NCBI GenBank assembly: GCA_020061995.1
Contig: JAGUXE010000343.1
Coordinates: forward strand, 1-5,934
DNA from: Ignavibacteriales bacterium
Lineage (GTDB): Bacteria; Bacteroidota; Ignavibacteria; Ignavibacteriales; Ignavibacteriaceae
DNA: 5,934 nucleotides
Reading direction: 5' to 3'
Shown: positions 1-5,934 of the stretch, piece by piece
Layout: the number at the start of each line of letters is the position of its first letter
Position numbering within the stretch: the stretch's first letter is position 1
Position numbers and translations under genes: made by a program
The notes under the pieces: model-generated
What the model was told of the DNA's origin: nothing
The model's input: the letters and a program-made list of their open reading frames with translations, nothing else
Database searches by the model: none

Positions 1-1
1 C

Positions 2-283
2 AGAATGGATGATGTGATCTTTGAGGAGTTTAAAGGTACAGGCAATATGGAAATTGTACTTAATCGTGACCTTAGTGATAGAAGAATCTTCCCTGCATTA
101 GATGTTAATCGCTCAGGTACAAGGCGCGAAGAATTACTGATGAAAGAAGACGACCTTGCTAAAGTCTGGATTTTACGAAAAATATTGAGTGATTTTGCTC
201 CTGTCGAAGCGATGGAGTTCCTTCTTGATAAAATGAGAGGAACACGTAATAATAAAGAATTCCTTTCTGTAATGAATAGTTAG
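2..283 (+). CDS. rho: Transcription termination factor Rho, C-terminal fragment (5' end outside window)
   Basis: This is the last 93 codons of Rho, the hexameric RNA-dependent ATPase/helicase that ends transcription at Rho-dependent sites. The frame is open to the window edge, so the gene starts upstream; the ATG at position 5 is an internal Met, since in Rho proteins this stretch ([16 protein letters not shown]) lies deep in the ATPase domain. The diagnostic [10 protein letters not shown] block is present; its second Arg (codon at 122-124) aligns with the arginine finger of E. coli Rho (Arg366). WILRKIL and the AMEFLLDKM helix near the end are also typical. The N-terminal RNA-binding domain, Walker A and Walker B lie outside the window. 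It ends normally with TAG, only 9 nt before the next gene and in the same frame, with no hairpin-and-T-run terminator. Identity is very secure from family knowledge. Confidence 0.97.
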   Translation, partial: RMDDVIFEEFKGTGNMEIVLNRDLSDRRIFPALDVNRSGTRREELLMKEDDLAKVWILRKILSDFAPVEAMEFLLDKMRGTRNNKEFLSVMNS

Positions 284-286
284 AGG
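282..286 (+). promoter_or_regulatory. Probable ribosome binding site for the M23 peptidase gene
   Basis: AGAGG lies 6 nt before the GTG at 293 and overlaps the rho stop codon. It supports the GTG as start, because the only other in-frame codons between the rho TAG and the GTG are AGG, TTT and ATT. Termination of rho translation on top of this site suggests translational coupling. This is an inference from sequence and spacing only. Confidence 0.5.
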
Positions 287-292
287 TTTATT

Positions 293-2590
293 GTGGTATC
301 ATATCGATCTTTGATTTTAGTGTTAATTGTCTTCTCTTTTTTTCAATTAATATTGATGGGGCAGGTAAGTGATACTACAAAATATCCCTGGCCTATCGGA
401 TCGATGAACCAACAGATTAATATCGGAGGTACATTTGGTGAATATCGTAGCACAAGTACAGCGGGGCATTATCATAATGGTACCGATGTTTCCGGTGCGG
501 CTGGTACTCCTGTTTATGCAGTCTTACCCGGAATCGTAAGAGTTGCTTATCATGACGGATCAACGGGTTACGATTCTTATGTTAGAGTTGAAGCAACTAT
601 CAACGGTCAGTCCAAACACATAACCTACTATCATACAATACCTACAGTTTCGGTTGGACAGTCAGTCACATTTGGTCAACAGATTTCAACAATTGCAATC
701 GATCATGTGCATTTAATAGAGTATCGACTCGGAACCGGAGTTTCGAGCACACATTTAAATGCGATTCGCCCTGACGGTGGACTTGTTCCTTATGTTGACA
801 CATGGAAACCTTATATTCGTTATGTTAAATTCCATATTGATAATTCGACAACTCTACTTTCTCCAACACAGCTCGGGGGAAAAGTTGATATTATTGTCCA
901 TGTGGAAGAAGGAAATGGAACTTCATCGGCTGCATTAAACAATGGCACTTACGAAATCGGTTATAAAATTCTTTCCGAAGATAGACAAACGGTGGTATAT
1001 AATCCTGCAGATAACGGATTGAGATTCAGATATTATAATAAACCTGCAGATGGTTATGTTAACTATAACTACTATCAACCAGAGTCTAATACATCCAAAC
1101 ATGTATACATAGTAACAAACGGTGCCGGTGCAAGTTATGTTGCAACAAATCAAATGGTACTTAATAATTTTTGGGACACAGATGCGTTGCCTTATGGTGC
1201 TTTTACTGTTATGGTTTTTGCAAAGGATACACGAGGAAATGCAGATACGGTTTATATCCCGGTGTCAACAACAGAGCAAGACTTAATTCCCCCCGGACAA
1301 ACGCATCTTCGTTATGTCAAAAAAGATTCGACAAATTATTTCTCATTAGCATGGCAAGAACCTGCTGATCAAGATGTAAAGGGGTATAGATTATTCTACA
1401 GCTTTAACGGAATCACTTATCAGTTAAGAGATAATGAAACTGCTTTACCAAAAGGAACAACTCAAAAACAATATTACTTTAATCAATCTCTTCCACTTTA
1501 TTTTAAGATTGTAGCGATCGACACAGTATTTATTCCAAATGTAAGTACTCAGTCAGATGTCTATGGTGTTAGAATGTTAAATGATGGAAATAAAATACTG
1601 ATAGTTGATGGTTTTAATCGATATGGCGGAAGCGGAAGTTGGGCTCAACCTTATCATGATTTTGTCATTAAACATGGAGAGGCATTAAACCTTAGTTTTG
1701 AGTCTTGTCATCATACTGAAATAGTTGCCGGGAATTTTAATCTTAATGATTATGATGTAGTAATTTGGATATTGGGGGATGAATCATCAACCGATCAGAC
1801 TTTTACTTCTGTGGAACAAACCAAGGTAAAGAGTTTTCTTGAAAATGGGGGAAAACTATTTGTCTCCGGTTCTGAAATAGCATATGAACTTGGTGGTTCA
1901 TCAGCGACAACTTCAAGTCGAGATTTCCTTGAAAATTATTTAAAAGCTAAATATGTTGCTGATGATTCCAATATCCTTACTGTTTCTGGTTTTCCCGGTT
2001 CGTTTTTTAATAATGTAAATTTCAGTTATGGTCAAACATCAACAGGAGCTGCTTATAATGAAGATTATCCTGATGTAATAGACACAATTAATAATAGTCT
2101 TCCAGCACTTCGTTACGGTACAACAAGTTCATTAGCCGGTATAAGTTATCAAGGTAAATTTGGAAACTCGGAACAAGTGGGTTCACTGATTTATTTGGGT
2201 CTCCCTTTTGAGACCATAACAACTGGTGCCGAAAGATCTTACCTAATGAGTAAAGCGATGCAATACTTCGGTTTAATTCCTGTAGGTCTACAGTCTGAGT
2301 CTGATAATAGTGTTACAACTTTTTCTTTAAATCAAAATTATCCTAATCCTTTTAATCCTTCAACGGTCATTTCTTTTTCAATACCAAAAAAAGGGATAGT
2401 AAAACTTCGCGTTTATGATATTTTAGGGAGTGAAATTGTCACTTTAGTGGATGAAGAAATGAATGCCGGAAATTATAGTTTTGATTTTAATACAACCAAT
2501 ATTAACACAAACATTGCCAGCGGAATATTATTATATCGTTTGGAAACAGAAGGTTTCGCACTAACGAAAAAAATGATTTATTTAAAGTAG
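293..2590 (+). CDS. Secreted M23 (LytM-type) metallopeptidase with Ig/Fn3-like and GATase-like domains and a T9SS type A sorting domain
   Basis: A 765-residue exported protein, probably a surface or secreted cell-wall/glycine-type endopeptidase. Residues 1-23 form a signal peptide (Arg5, hydrophobic 7-21, likely cut after Gly23). Residues about 40-150 match peptidase M23: HNGTD gives zinc ligands His61 and Asp65, HVH gives catalytic His138 and ligand His140, and YYH gives His114, so all five expected residues are present and activity is plausible. Residues about 175-325 look like an Ig-type beta domain, and 335-425 like fibronectin type III (LAWQEPADQDVKGYRLFYS). Residues 433-660 (KILIVDGFNRYGG, then DYDVVIWILGDES and LFVSGSEIA) resemble the class I glutamine-amidotransferase/ThuA-like fold, with Ser where catalytic members carry Cys. 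Residues 680-765 (NYPNPFNPST, KLRVYDILG, terminal KKMIYLK) are a type A T9SS sorting domain, normally removed at the outer membrane. The substrate is unknown. The GTG start is supported by its AGAGG site and intact signal peptide. Confidence 0.88.
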   Translation: MVSYRSLILVLIVFSFFQLILMGQVSDTTKYPWPIGSMNQQINIGGTFGEYRSTSTAGHYHNGTDVSGAAGTPVYAVLPGIVRVAYHDGSTGYDSYVRVEATINGQSKHITYYHTIPTVSVGQSVTFGQQISTIAIDHVHLIEYRLGTGVSSTHLNAIRPDGGLVPYVDTWKPYIRYVKFHIDNSTTLLSPTQLGGKVDIIVHVEEGNGTSSAALNNGTYEIGYKILSEDRQTVVYNPADNGLRFRYYNKPADGYVNYNYYQPESNTSKHVYIVTNGAGASYVATNQMVLNNFWDTDALPYGAFTVMVFAKDTRGNADTVYIPVSTTEQDLIPPGQTHLRYVKKDSTNYFSLAWQEPADQDVKGYRLFYSFNGITYQLRDNETALPKGTTQKQYYFNQSLPLYFKIVAIDTVFIPNVSTQSDVYGVRMLNDGNKILIVDGFNRYGGSGSWAQPYHDFVIKHGEALNLSFESCHHTEIVAGNFNLNDYDVVIWILGDESSTDQTFTSVEQTKVKSFLENGGKLFVSGSEIAYELGGSSATTSSRDFLENYLKAKYVADDSNILTVSGFPGSFFNNVNFSYGQTSTGAAYNEDYPDVIDTINNSLPALRYGTTSSLAGISYQGKFGNSEQVGSLIYLGLPFETITTGAERSYLMSKAMQYFGLIPVGLQSESDNSVTTFSLNQNYPNPFNPSTVISFSIPKKGIVKLRVYDILGSEIVTLVDEEMNAGNYSFDFNTTNINTNIASGILLYRLETEGFALTKKMIYLK
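2330..2587 (+). other. T9SS type A C-terminal sorting domain (part of the M23 protein)
   Basis: These last 86 codons carry the usual sorting-domain order: an NYPNPFNPST turn, a beta strand (VISFSI), the KLRVYDILGSEI strand pair, a GNYSFDF strand, then SGILLYRL and a basic end KKMIYLK. In Bacteroidota and relatives this domain directs periplasmic cargo through the type IX secretion pore and is then cleaved, with the cargo released or linked to lipopolysaccharide. Its presence predicts that the genome encodes a T9SS (PorU, PorV, SprA and so on), none of which is in this window. Confidence 0.93.
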
Positions 2591-2596
2591 ATTCTT

Positions 2597-3850
2597 ATGT
2601 ACAATAAGATTTATCTGCTTCTTTTAGTCTTACTTCTATTTGGGAAAACTACGTTTGCTCAGAATTTTCCTCTCGGAATTTACTCCGAATACAGTATCCT
2701 TCCATACGACTCAGCAAACATTATTTTATATTATTCATTTCGAGTCAATAATTCCTTCCTCGTATTTGAAAAAGAGGGAAATGATTATAAAGCAAATTTC
2801 TCGGTTATCGTTGAAATTTATGATTCGACTAATACATTTATAAAACGTGAATCATTTGAAAAAACCCTTTCCGCGACATCGTTTGCTGAAACAAACTCGA
2901 GTGAAATATTTAACGAAGGATTTTTGTCATTCGTTTTAAAGAGTGACAAATTTAATATTTTCCCTATTTATACTGATCATAATTCAAGAAGAGAATTAAA
3001 ACTCAGAAATCATGTTTTGTTTCCAAGAGAATTATTAAAACAGAAGATTCTCTCACCTATAGTTGTTGAAGAAAAAGAAATAAATTCTACAAAACAGATT
3101 TTATTAACAAATTATGACGGTTCTATTCCTTTCTCGAATAAATCTTACACGCTTCTTTTTCCCGTGACGGATAAAAATATTGATTCTCTATTTGTAAAAA
3201 TAGATACAGAATCGGATACTATAAGTTTTGTATTGTCAGAATTTGTTGATGGTTCGGTTGTTATGGAAAAAGGAGATTTTATAAATATTGATATAACCAA
3301 AGGGGGATATCAGACACGCAATTTTTTTCTGAGAGATTTCAGCTATAAACTTATTGAGGGGAAAATTAAAATTAGGGGAAGTCTGAACAAAAACAATAAA
3401 ACCCCTTCAATTTTTCATCGGGAAGTGAAATGGATAAATAAACCAAAATCACTCGACAATATTGATTTTGCAATTAAAATGCTCGGTTATATCGAATCCG
3501 ATGCTATTGTAAATTCAATAAAAAAAGCAAAGTTGGAAAAAACAGCTCTCTTCAATTATTGGGATAAAATTGATCCTTCCAGAGAGACAAAATTTAATGA
3601 ATTGATGGATGAATTCTATAAAAGAGTCGATTATACAATTGACAATTTTACCACAGTGGGTGTAAAAAACGGTGCTGAATCTGATCGCGGAAAAGTATGG
3701 ATTGTGTACGGTAAACCGACCGACATACTAAGATCCAATTCCACTAATGGACGGGTTTCTGAAATCTGGAGTTATGATAATCTTCGTAAGACATTTACTT
3801 TTATTGATAAGTCAGGTTCAGGCAAATTTGATCTTGTTGAAGTGAAATGA
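2597..3850 (+). CDS. Exported GWxTD-family protein of unknown function
   Basis: A 417-residue protein with a clear signal peptide: Lys4, hydrophobic residues 6-15, cleavage probably after Ala21 (TTFA|QNFP). There is no lipobox Cys. Residues about 25-265 are rich in alternating hydrophobic residues and read as beta-sandwich material. Residues about 280-417 fit the GWxTD domain of Bacteroidota and relatives: a helical FNYWDKIDPS segment, then FNELMDEFYKRVDYTIDNF, then the core ESDRGKVWIVYGKPTDI and a final WSYDNLRKTFTFID strand pair. The eponymous GWxTD itself reads GAESD (residues 359-363), so Trp and Thr are replaced while Gly, Asp and the following RGK are kept. The family has no established biochemical role that I can name. 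The ATG is the third codon after the preceding stop in the same frame, so the start is nearly fixed. Its last 4 nt overlap pdxA (ATGA), implying coupled translation. Confidence 0.85.
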   Translation: MYNKIYLLLLVLLLFGKTTFAQNFPLGIYSEYSILPYDSANIILYYSFRVNNSFLVFEKEGNDYKANFSVIVEIYDSTNTFIKRESFEKTLSATSFAETNSSEIFNEGFLSFVLKSDKFNIFPIYTDHNSRRELKLRNHVLFPRELLKQKILSPIVVEEKEINSTKQILLTNYDGSIPFSNKSYTLLFPVTDKNIDSLFVKIDTESDTISFVLSEFVDGSVVMEKGDFINIDITKGGYQTRNFFLRDFSYKLIEGKIKIRGSLNKNNKTPSIFHREVKWINKPKSLDNIDFAIKMLGYIESDAIVNSIKKAKLEKTALFNYWDKIDPSRETKFNELMDEFYKRVDYTIDNFTTVGVKNGAESDRGKVWIVYGKPTDILRSNSTNGRVSEIWSYDNLRKTFTFIDKSGSGKFDLVEVK

Positions 3851-4830
3851 GATTTGTATTTACGATAGGAGATATTAACGGAATCGGTCCTGAGATTGTT
3901 TTAAAATCAATTGCAAAACTTAAAACAAAATCAAACGACCATTTTATTATTATTGCCCCGTTTGGACTCATCAATGAAACTTCGAGTCATTTAAAATCAA
4001 AGTTAAAATTTAAACCCGTTTCTAAGGTTGAGGGAACTACTAATAACCCTGACATCATTACAATTCTTGATCAAAAAAAATATAATCTCACTATGGGAAA
4101 TCCCACGAAAATATCTGGTGAAATTTCCTTCGATTCAATTATTAAATCTTTTAATCTAATAAAAAATGGTTTTGCTGATGCGGTCATAACTGCTCCAATT
4201 TCAAAAACTGCATGGAATTTAGCAGGTTATTCTTATCCGGGGCATACTGAATTATTTGCCGAGTTATCCGGTTCGAAAAATTTTGTGATGATGTTTCTTT
4301 CAAAACGAATGAACGGTTCATTAATGACCATTCACGAACCTATAAAAAAAGTTCCAAAACTGATTACTACAACACGGTTAAATAATCATCTGCAAATTGT
4401 ATCAAATACTTTACGTAATGATTTGAATTTAGGAAACTTCAAAATTGCATTGTTAGGATTAAATCCTCACGCAGGGGAAAACGGAAATATCGGCAAAGAA
4501 GAAATGGATGTTGTAACTCCATTTGTAAAAAATAATTCAGATGTAGTTGAAGGACCATTTCCTGCAGATGCTTTTTTTGCGAATAAATCCGAAAAGAATT
4601 ACAACTTAGTAATCGGAATGTATCATGATCAACTTCTCATTCCATTCAAAATGATGAACTTCAGTTCGGGTGTTAATTATACTGCCGGATTACCGATTGT
4701 AAGAACTTCACCGGATCACGGGACTGCATATAATATCGCAGGAAAAATGATCGCGGATGAATCAAGTATGGTTGAGGCATTTAATTATGCCAAAAAAATT
4801 GTGATAAAAAGAAAACGAATCACTAAATAG
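3847..4830 (+). CDS. pdxA: 4-hydroxythreonine-4-phosphate dehydrogenase
   Basis: PdxA oxidises 4-phosphohydroxy-L-threonine with NAD(P)+; the product decarboxylates to 3-amino-2-oxopropyl phosphate, which PdxJ joins with deoxyxylulose 5-phosphate to give pyridoxine 5'-phosphate (DXP-dependent vitamin B6 route, cytoplasm). The 327 residues match the usual family length of about 330. Visible signatures in order: GDINGIGPEI (8-17), ITAPISK (114-120), substrate-binding PGHTE (His133, Thr134), the metal ligands His163 (TIHEP), His208 (LNPHAGENG) and His260 (MYHDQ), and near the end TSPDHGTAYNIAGK (288-300). Nothing is missing, so it should be active. The ATG overlaps the stop of the upstream gene as ATGA; no strong Shine-Dalgarno is seen, so reinitiation is likely. 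It ends with TAG, whose G is the first base of the next gene's GTG. The partner pdxJ is not in the window. An A8 run at 4073-4080 is in frame and codes Gln-Lys-Lys. Confidence 0.97.
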   Translation: MRFVFTIGDINGIGPEIVLKSIAKLKTKSNDHFIIIAPFGLINETSSHLKSKLKFKPVSKVEGTTNNPDIITILDQKKYNLTMGNPTKISGEISFDSIIKSFNLIKNGFADAVITAPISKTAWNLAGYSYPGHTELFAELSGSKNFVMMFLSKRMNGSLMTIHEPIKKVPKLITTTRLNNHLQIVSNTLRNDLNLGNFKIALLGLNPHAGENGNIGKEEMDVVTPFVKNNSDVVEGPFPADAFFANKSEKNYNLVIGMYHDQLLIPFKMMNFSSGVNYTAGLPIVRTSPDHGTAYNIAGKMIADESSMVEAFNYAKKIVIKRKRITK

Positions 4831-5570
4831 TGTTAACCAAAACAGAAAAATATTCGATACTTGCAGAAGTTTATTCTCATCTTATGAGGAAAGTTACTTA
4901 TGATAAATGGGCTGAATATTTGACAGATTTAATCGATCCATATTTTGATGAAACAGCATCTGTTCTCGAAATAGCAGGGGGAAATGGTTCATTAGCAAAT
5001 CACCTTTCAAAAAATTTTAATAATTACTTACTTACAGATCTTTCGTTTGAAATGTTAAAGAGTAATCAGATTAAAGAAATTCCATCGGTTGCTTGTGATA
5101 TGATTAACCTCCCATTCAAGAAAAAATTTGATATTATTGTTTGTGCATTTGACAGTATAAATTATATACTAAGTAAAAAGAAACTTCAAAAGTTATTCAC
5201 GGAAGTTTATAACATTTTGAATGTGGATGGAATTTTCCTTTTTGATGCAAGTTTAGAAAAGAATAGTAGAATGCATGCGTCAAAAAAATGTCGTGTTTCA
5301 AAATTTAATAATATTAGATATGAGCAGAACTCATATTTTATTGAATCAAAACGACTTCACGTGAATGAATTTAAAATATTCATGGATGACGGAAAAATCT
5401 TCAACGAAAAACATTATCAAAAAATATTTCTTTTAAATGATTATTTTTATGCAATTGATAAAGCGAATCTTTATGTTTCAAATTGTTATGAAAATTTCGG
5501 CAATAGGCGAGGTAAAGAGAGTTCACCCCGTGTTCAATTTGTTGTAAGAAAAGGATCTGATTATGCTTGA
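4830..5570 (+). CDS. Class I SAM-dependent methyltransferase, YqeM-like
   Basis: A 246-residue cytoplasmic protein with a Rossmann-type methyltransferase fold. Motif I is VLEIAGGNGSLANHL (residues 45-59), binding S-adenosylmethionine; Asp70 (LLTDLS) is the acidic residue after strand 2 that normally contacts the ribose; CDMINLPF (89-96) covers the adenine-contact Asp90; FDIIVCAFDSINYI (100-113) is strand 4. The N-terminal YSHLMRKVTYDKWAEYL resembles the YDxLM...YxxW start of the B. subtilis YqeM group, a small-molecule-type methyltransferase whose substrate I cannot state. Residues 145-240 would form the lid. The GTG start is nearly forced: an in-frame TAA lies at 4824-4826 and only ATA separates them; the next Met (residue 19) would remove the N-terminal motif. 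It shares one base with the pdxA stop and overlaps ftsE by 8 nt. Fold is secure, substrate unknown. Confidence 0.88.
   Translation: MLTKTEKYSILAEVYSHLMRKVTYDKWAEYLTDLIDPYFDETASVLEIAGGNGSLANHLSKNFNNYLLTDLSFEMLKSNQIKEIPSVACDMINLPFKKKFDIIVCAFDSINYILSKKKLQKLFTEVYNILNVDGIFLFDASLEKNSRMHASKKCRVSKFNNIRYEQNSYFIESKRLHVNEFKIFMDDGKIFNEKHYQKIFLLNDYFYAIDKANLYVSNCYENFGNRRGKESSPRVQFVVRKGSDYA
5551..5555 (+). promoter_or_regulatory. Probable ribosome binding site for ftsE
   Basis: AAGGA lies 7 nt before the ATG at 5563, within the last codons of the methyltransferase gene. It is the best-placed Shine-Dalgarno-like site in the window and supports both the start choice and the 8-nt overlap of the two genes. Confidence 0.55.
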
Positions 5571-5934
5571 GTTTAATAATGTAAGTTTTGGTTATGACAA
5601 ACATCCCATTTTGGATGATATTAGTTTTAAAATTAATCATGGTGAGTTGGTATTCTTAATCGGAAAAAGCGGTTCGGGAAAAAGTACTCTGCTAAAACTG
5701 ATTTATATGGATTTGCTCCCAACAAACGGATTTGTTGAGTTTGAAGAGTTTAATTCTGAATCTATTAAAGAAAAAATACTTCCGTTACTAAGAAGAAAAA
5801 TTGGGATAATTTTTCAAGAATTCAGATTATTAAAAAAAAGGACGGTTTTTGAGAATCTTTCTTTTGTACTTGAAGTTATTAATGTACCGAGAAGTGAAAT
5901 CAGAAGAAAAGTTAATGATGTATTAGGCGAAGTA
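5563..5934 (+). CDS. ftsE: Cell division ATP-binding protein FtsE, N-terminal part (3' end outside window)
   Basis: The frame from the ATG at 5563 stays open for 124 codons to the window edge; a full FtsE is about 220-230 residues. It is an ABC-type ATPase: the start MLEFNNVSFGY carries the aromatic A-loop Tyr11, Walker A is GKSGSGKST (34-42), and the Q-loop is IGIIFQEFRLL with Gln85. The block FQEFRLLKKRTVFENLSFVLEV is the feature that points to FtsE rather than LolD or MacB, since FQDFRLL plus TVxENVA is typical of FtsE. The ABC signature, Walker B and H-loop lie beyond the window. FtsE pairs with membrane protein FtsX, expected next downstream; in studied bacteria the FtsEX complex controls peptidoglycan hydrolases during division or elongation. 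The start overlaps the methyltransferase stop by 8 nt and has AAGGA upstream. An A8 run at 5832-5839 codes Leu-Lys-Lys-Arg in frame. Confidence 0.92.
   Translation, partial: MLEFNNVSFGYDKHPILDDISFKINHGELVFLIGKSGSGKSTLLKLIYMDLLPTNGFVEFEEFNSESIKEKILPLLRRKIGIIFQEFRLLKKRTVFENLSFVLEVINVPRSEIRRKVNDVLGEV

Noticed and set aside
281..293. Possible read-through fusion of rho, the M23 protein and the GWxTD protein, since all three share one frame
   Set aside because: Each of the last two begins with a clear N-terminal signal peptide just after the stop, so they are separate proteins; sharing a frame is a one-in-nine coincidence.
935..1153. Open frame of 72 codons on the - strand
   Set aside because: It lies wholly inside the M23 gene, reads as Cys/Ile-rich low-complexity protein and has no recognisable motif or start context.
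1171..1368. Open frame of 65 codons on the + strand
   Set aside because: It is an out-of-frame shadow inside the M23 gene across the Ig/Fn3 domain junction, where the main frame is continuous and makes sense.
2640..2843. Open frame of 67 codons on the + strand
   Set aside because: It is a frame-shifted shadow of the GWxTD-family gene, whose signal peptide and following strands are intact in the main frame.
4073..4080. A8 run in pdxA, and a second A8 run at 5832-5839 in ftsE, as possible slippage or phase-variation sites
   Set aside because: Both are in frame and encode Lys codons expected in the family alignment. Runs of this length are common in AT-rich genomes, and neither gene is of a phase-variable type.
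3847..4830. PdxA2-type dehydrogenase (erythronate/threonate catabolism) instead of biosynthetic PdxA
   Set aside because: No kinase of the DUF1537 (OtnK/DtnK) type or other sugar-acid genes lie nearby, and the housekeeping context fits vitamin B6 synthesis better, although sequence alone here cannot fully exclude it.
5401..5640. Open frame of 79 codons on the - strand spanning the methyltransferase/ftsE junction
   Set aside because: It is antisense to two well-supported coding regions and has no recognisable protein features.

Overview
The window looks like a piece of chromosome from the Bacteroidota/Chlorobiota side of the bacterial tree, most plausibly an Ignavibacteria-type organism. This rests on three things. 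One secreted protein ends in a type A type-IX-secretion sorting domain with the NYPNPFNPST signature that is very common in Ignavibacteria. A GWxTD-family lipid-free secreted protein lies next to it. The DNA is AT-rich with matching codon use throughout. The lineage is an inference from family knowledge, not a database result.

All genes lie on the + strand and are packed almost without gaps. In order: the 3' end of rho (2-283); a secreted multidomain M23 peptidase with a T9SS sorting domain (293-2590); a GWxTD-family exported protein (2597-3850); pdxA (3847-4830); a class I SAM-dependent methyltransferase resembling the YqeM group (4830-5570); and the 5' part of ftsE (5563 to the window end). 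Spacings are 9 nt, 6 nt, a 4-nt ATGA overlap, a 1-nt overlap and an 8-nt overlap. There is no room for a terminator, and little for a promoter, between any pair, so the set probably behaves as one transcriptional unit. No non-coding stretch exceeds 10 bases.

Functionally the cluster mixes housekeeping genes (rho, pdxA) with cell-envelope genes (M23 peptidase, GWxTD protein, ftsE). FtsE is the ATPase of the FtsEX complex, which in other bacteria controls murein hydrolases, so an M23-type hydrolase a few genes upstream is suggestive, although the T9SS signal points to surface display or secretion rather than a periplasmic partner. I see no RNA genes, insertion sequences, CRISPR arrays or clear repeats. 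I did not find a clearly new system; the most interesting points are the architecture of the M23 protein and the altered signature of the GWxTD protein.
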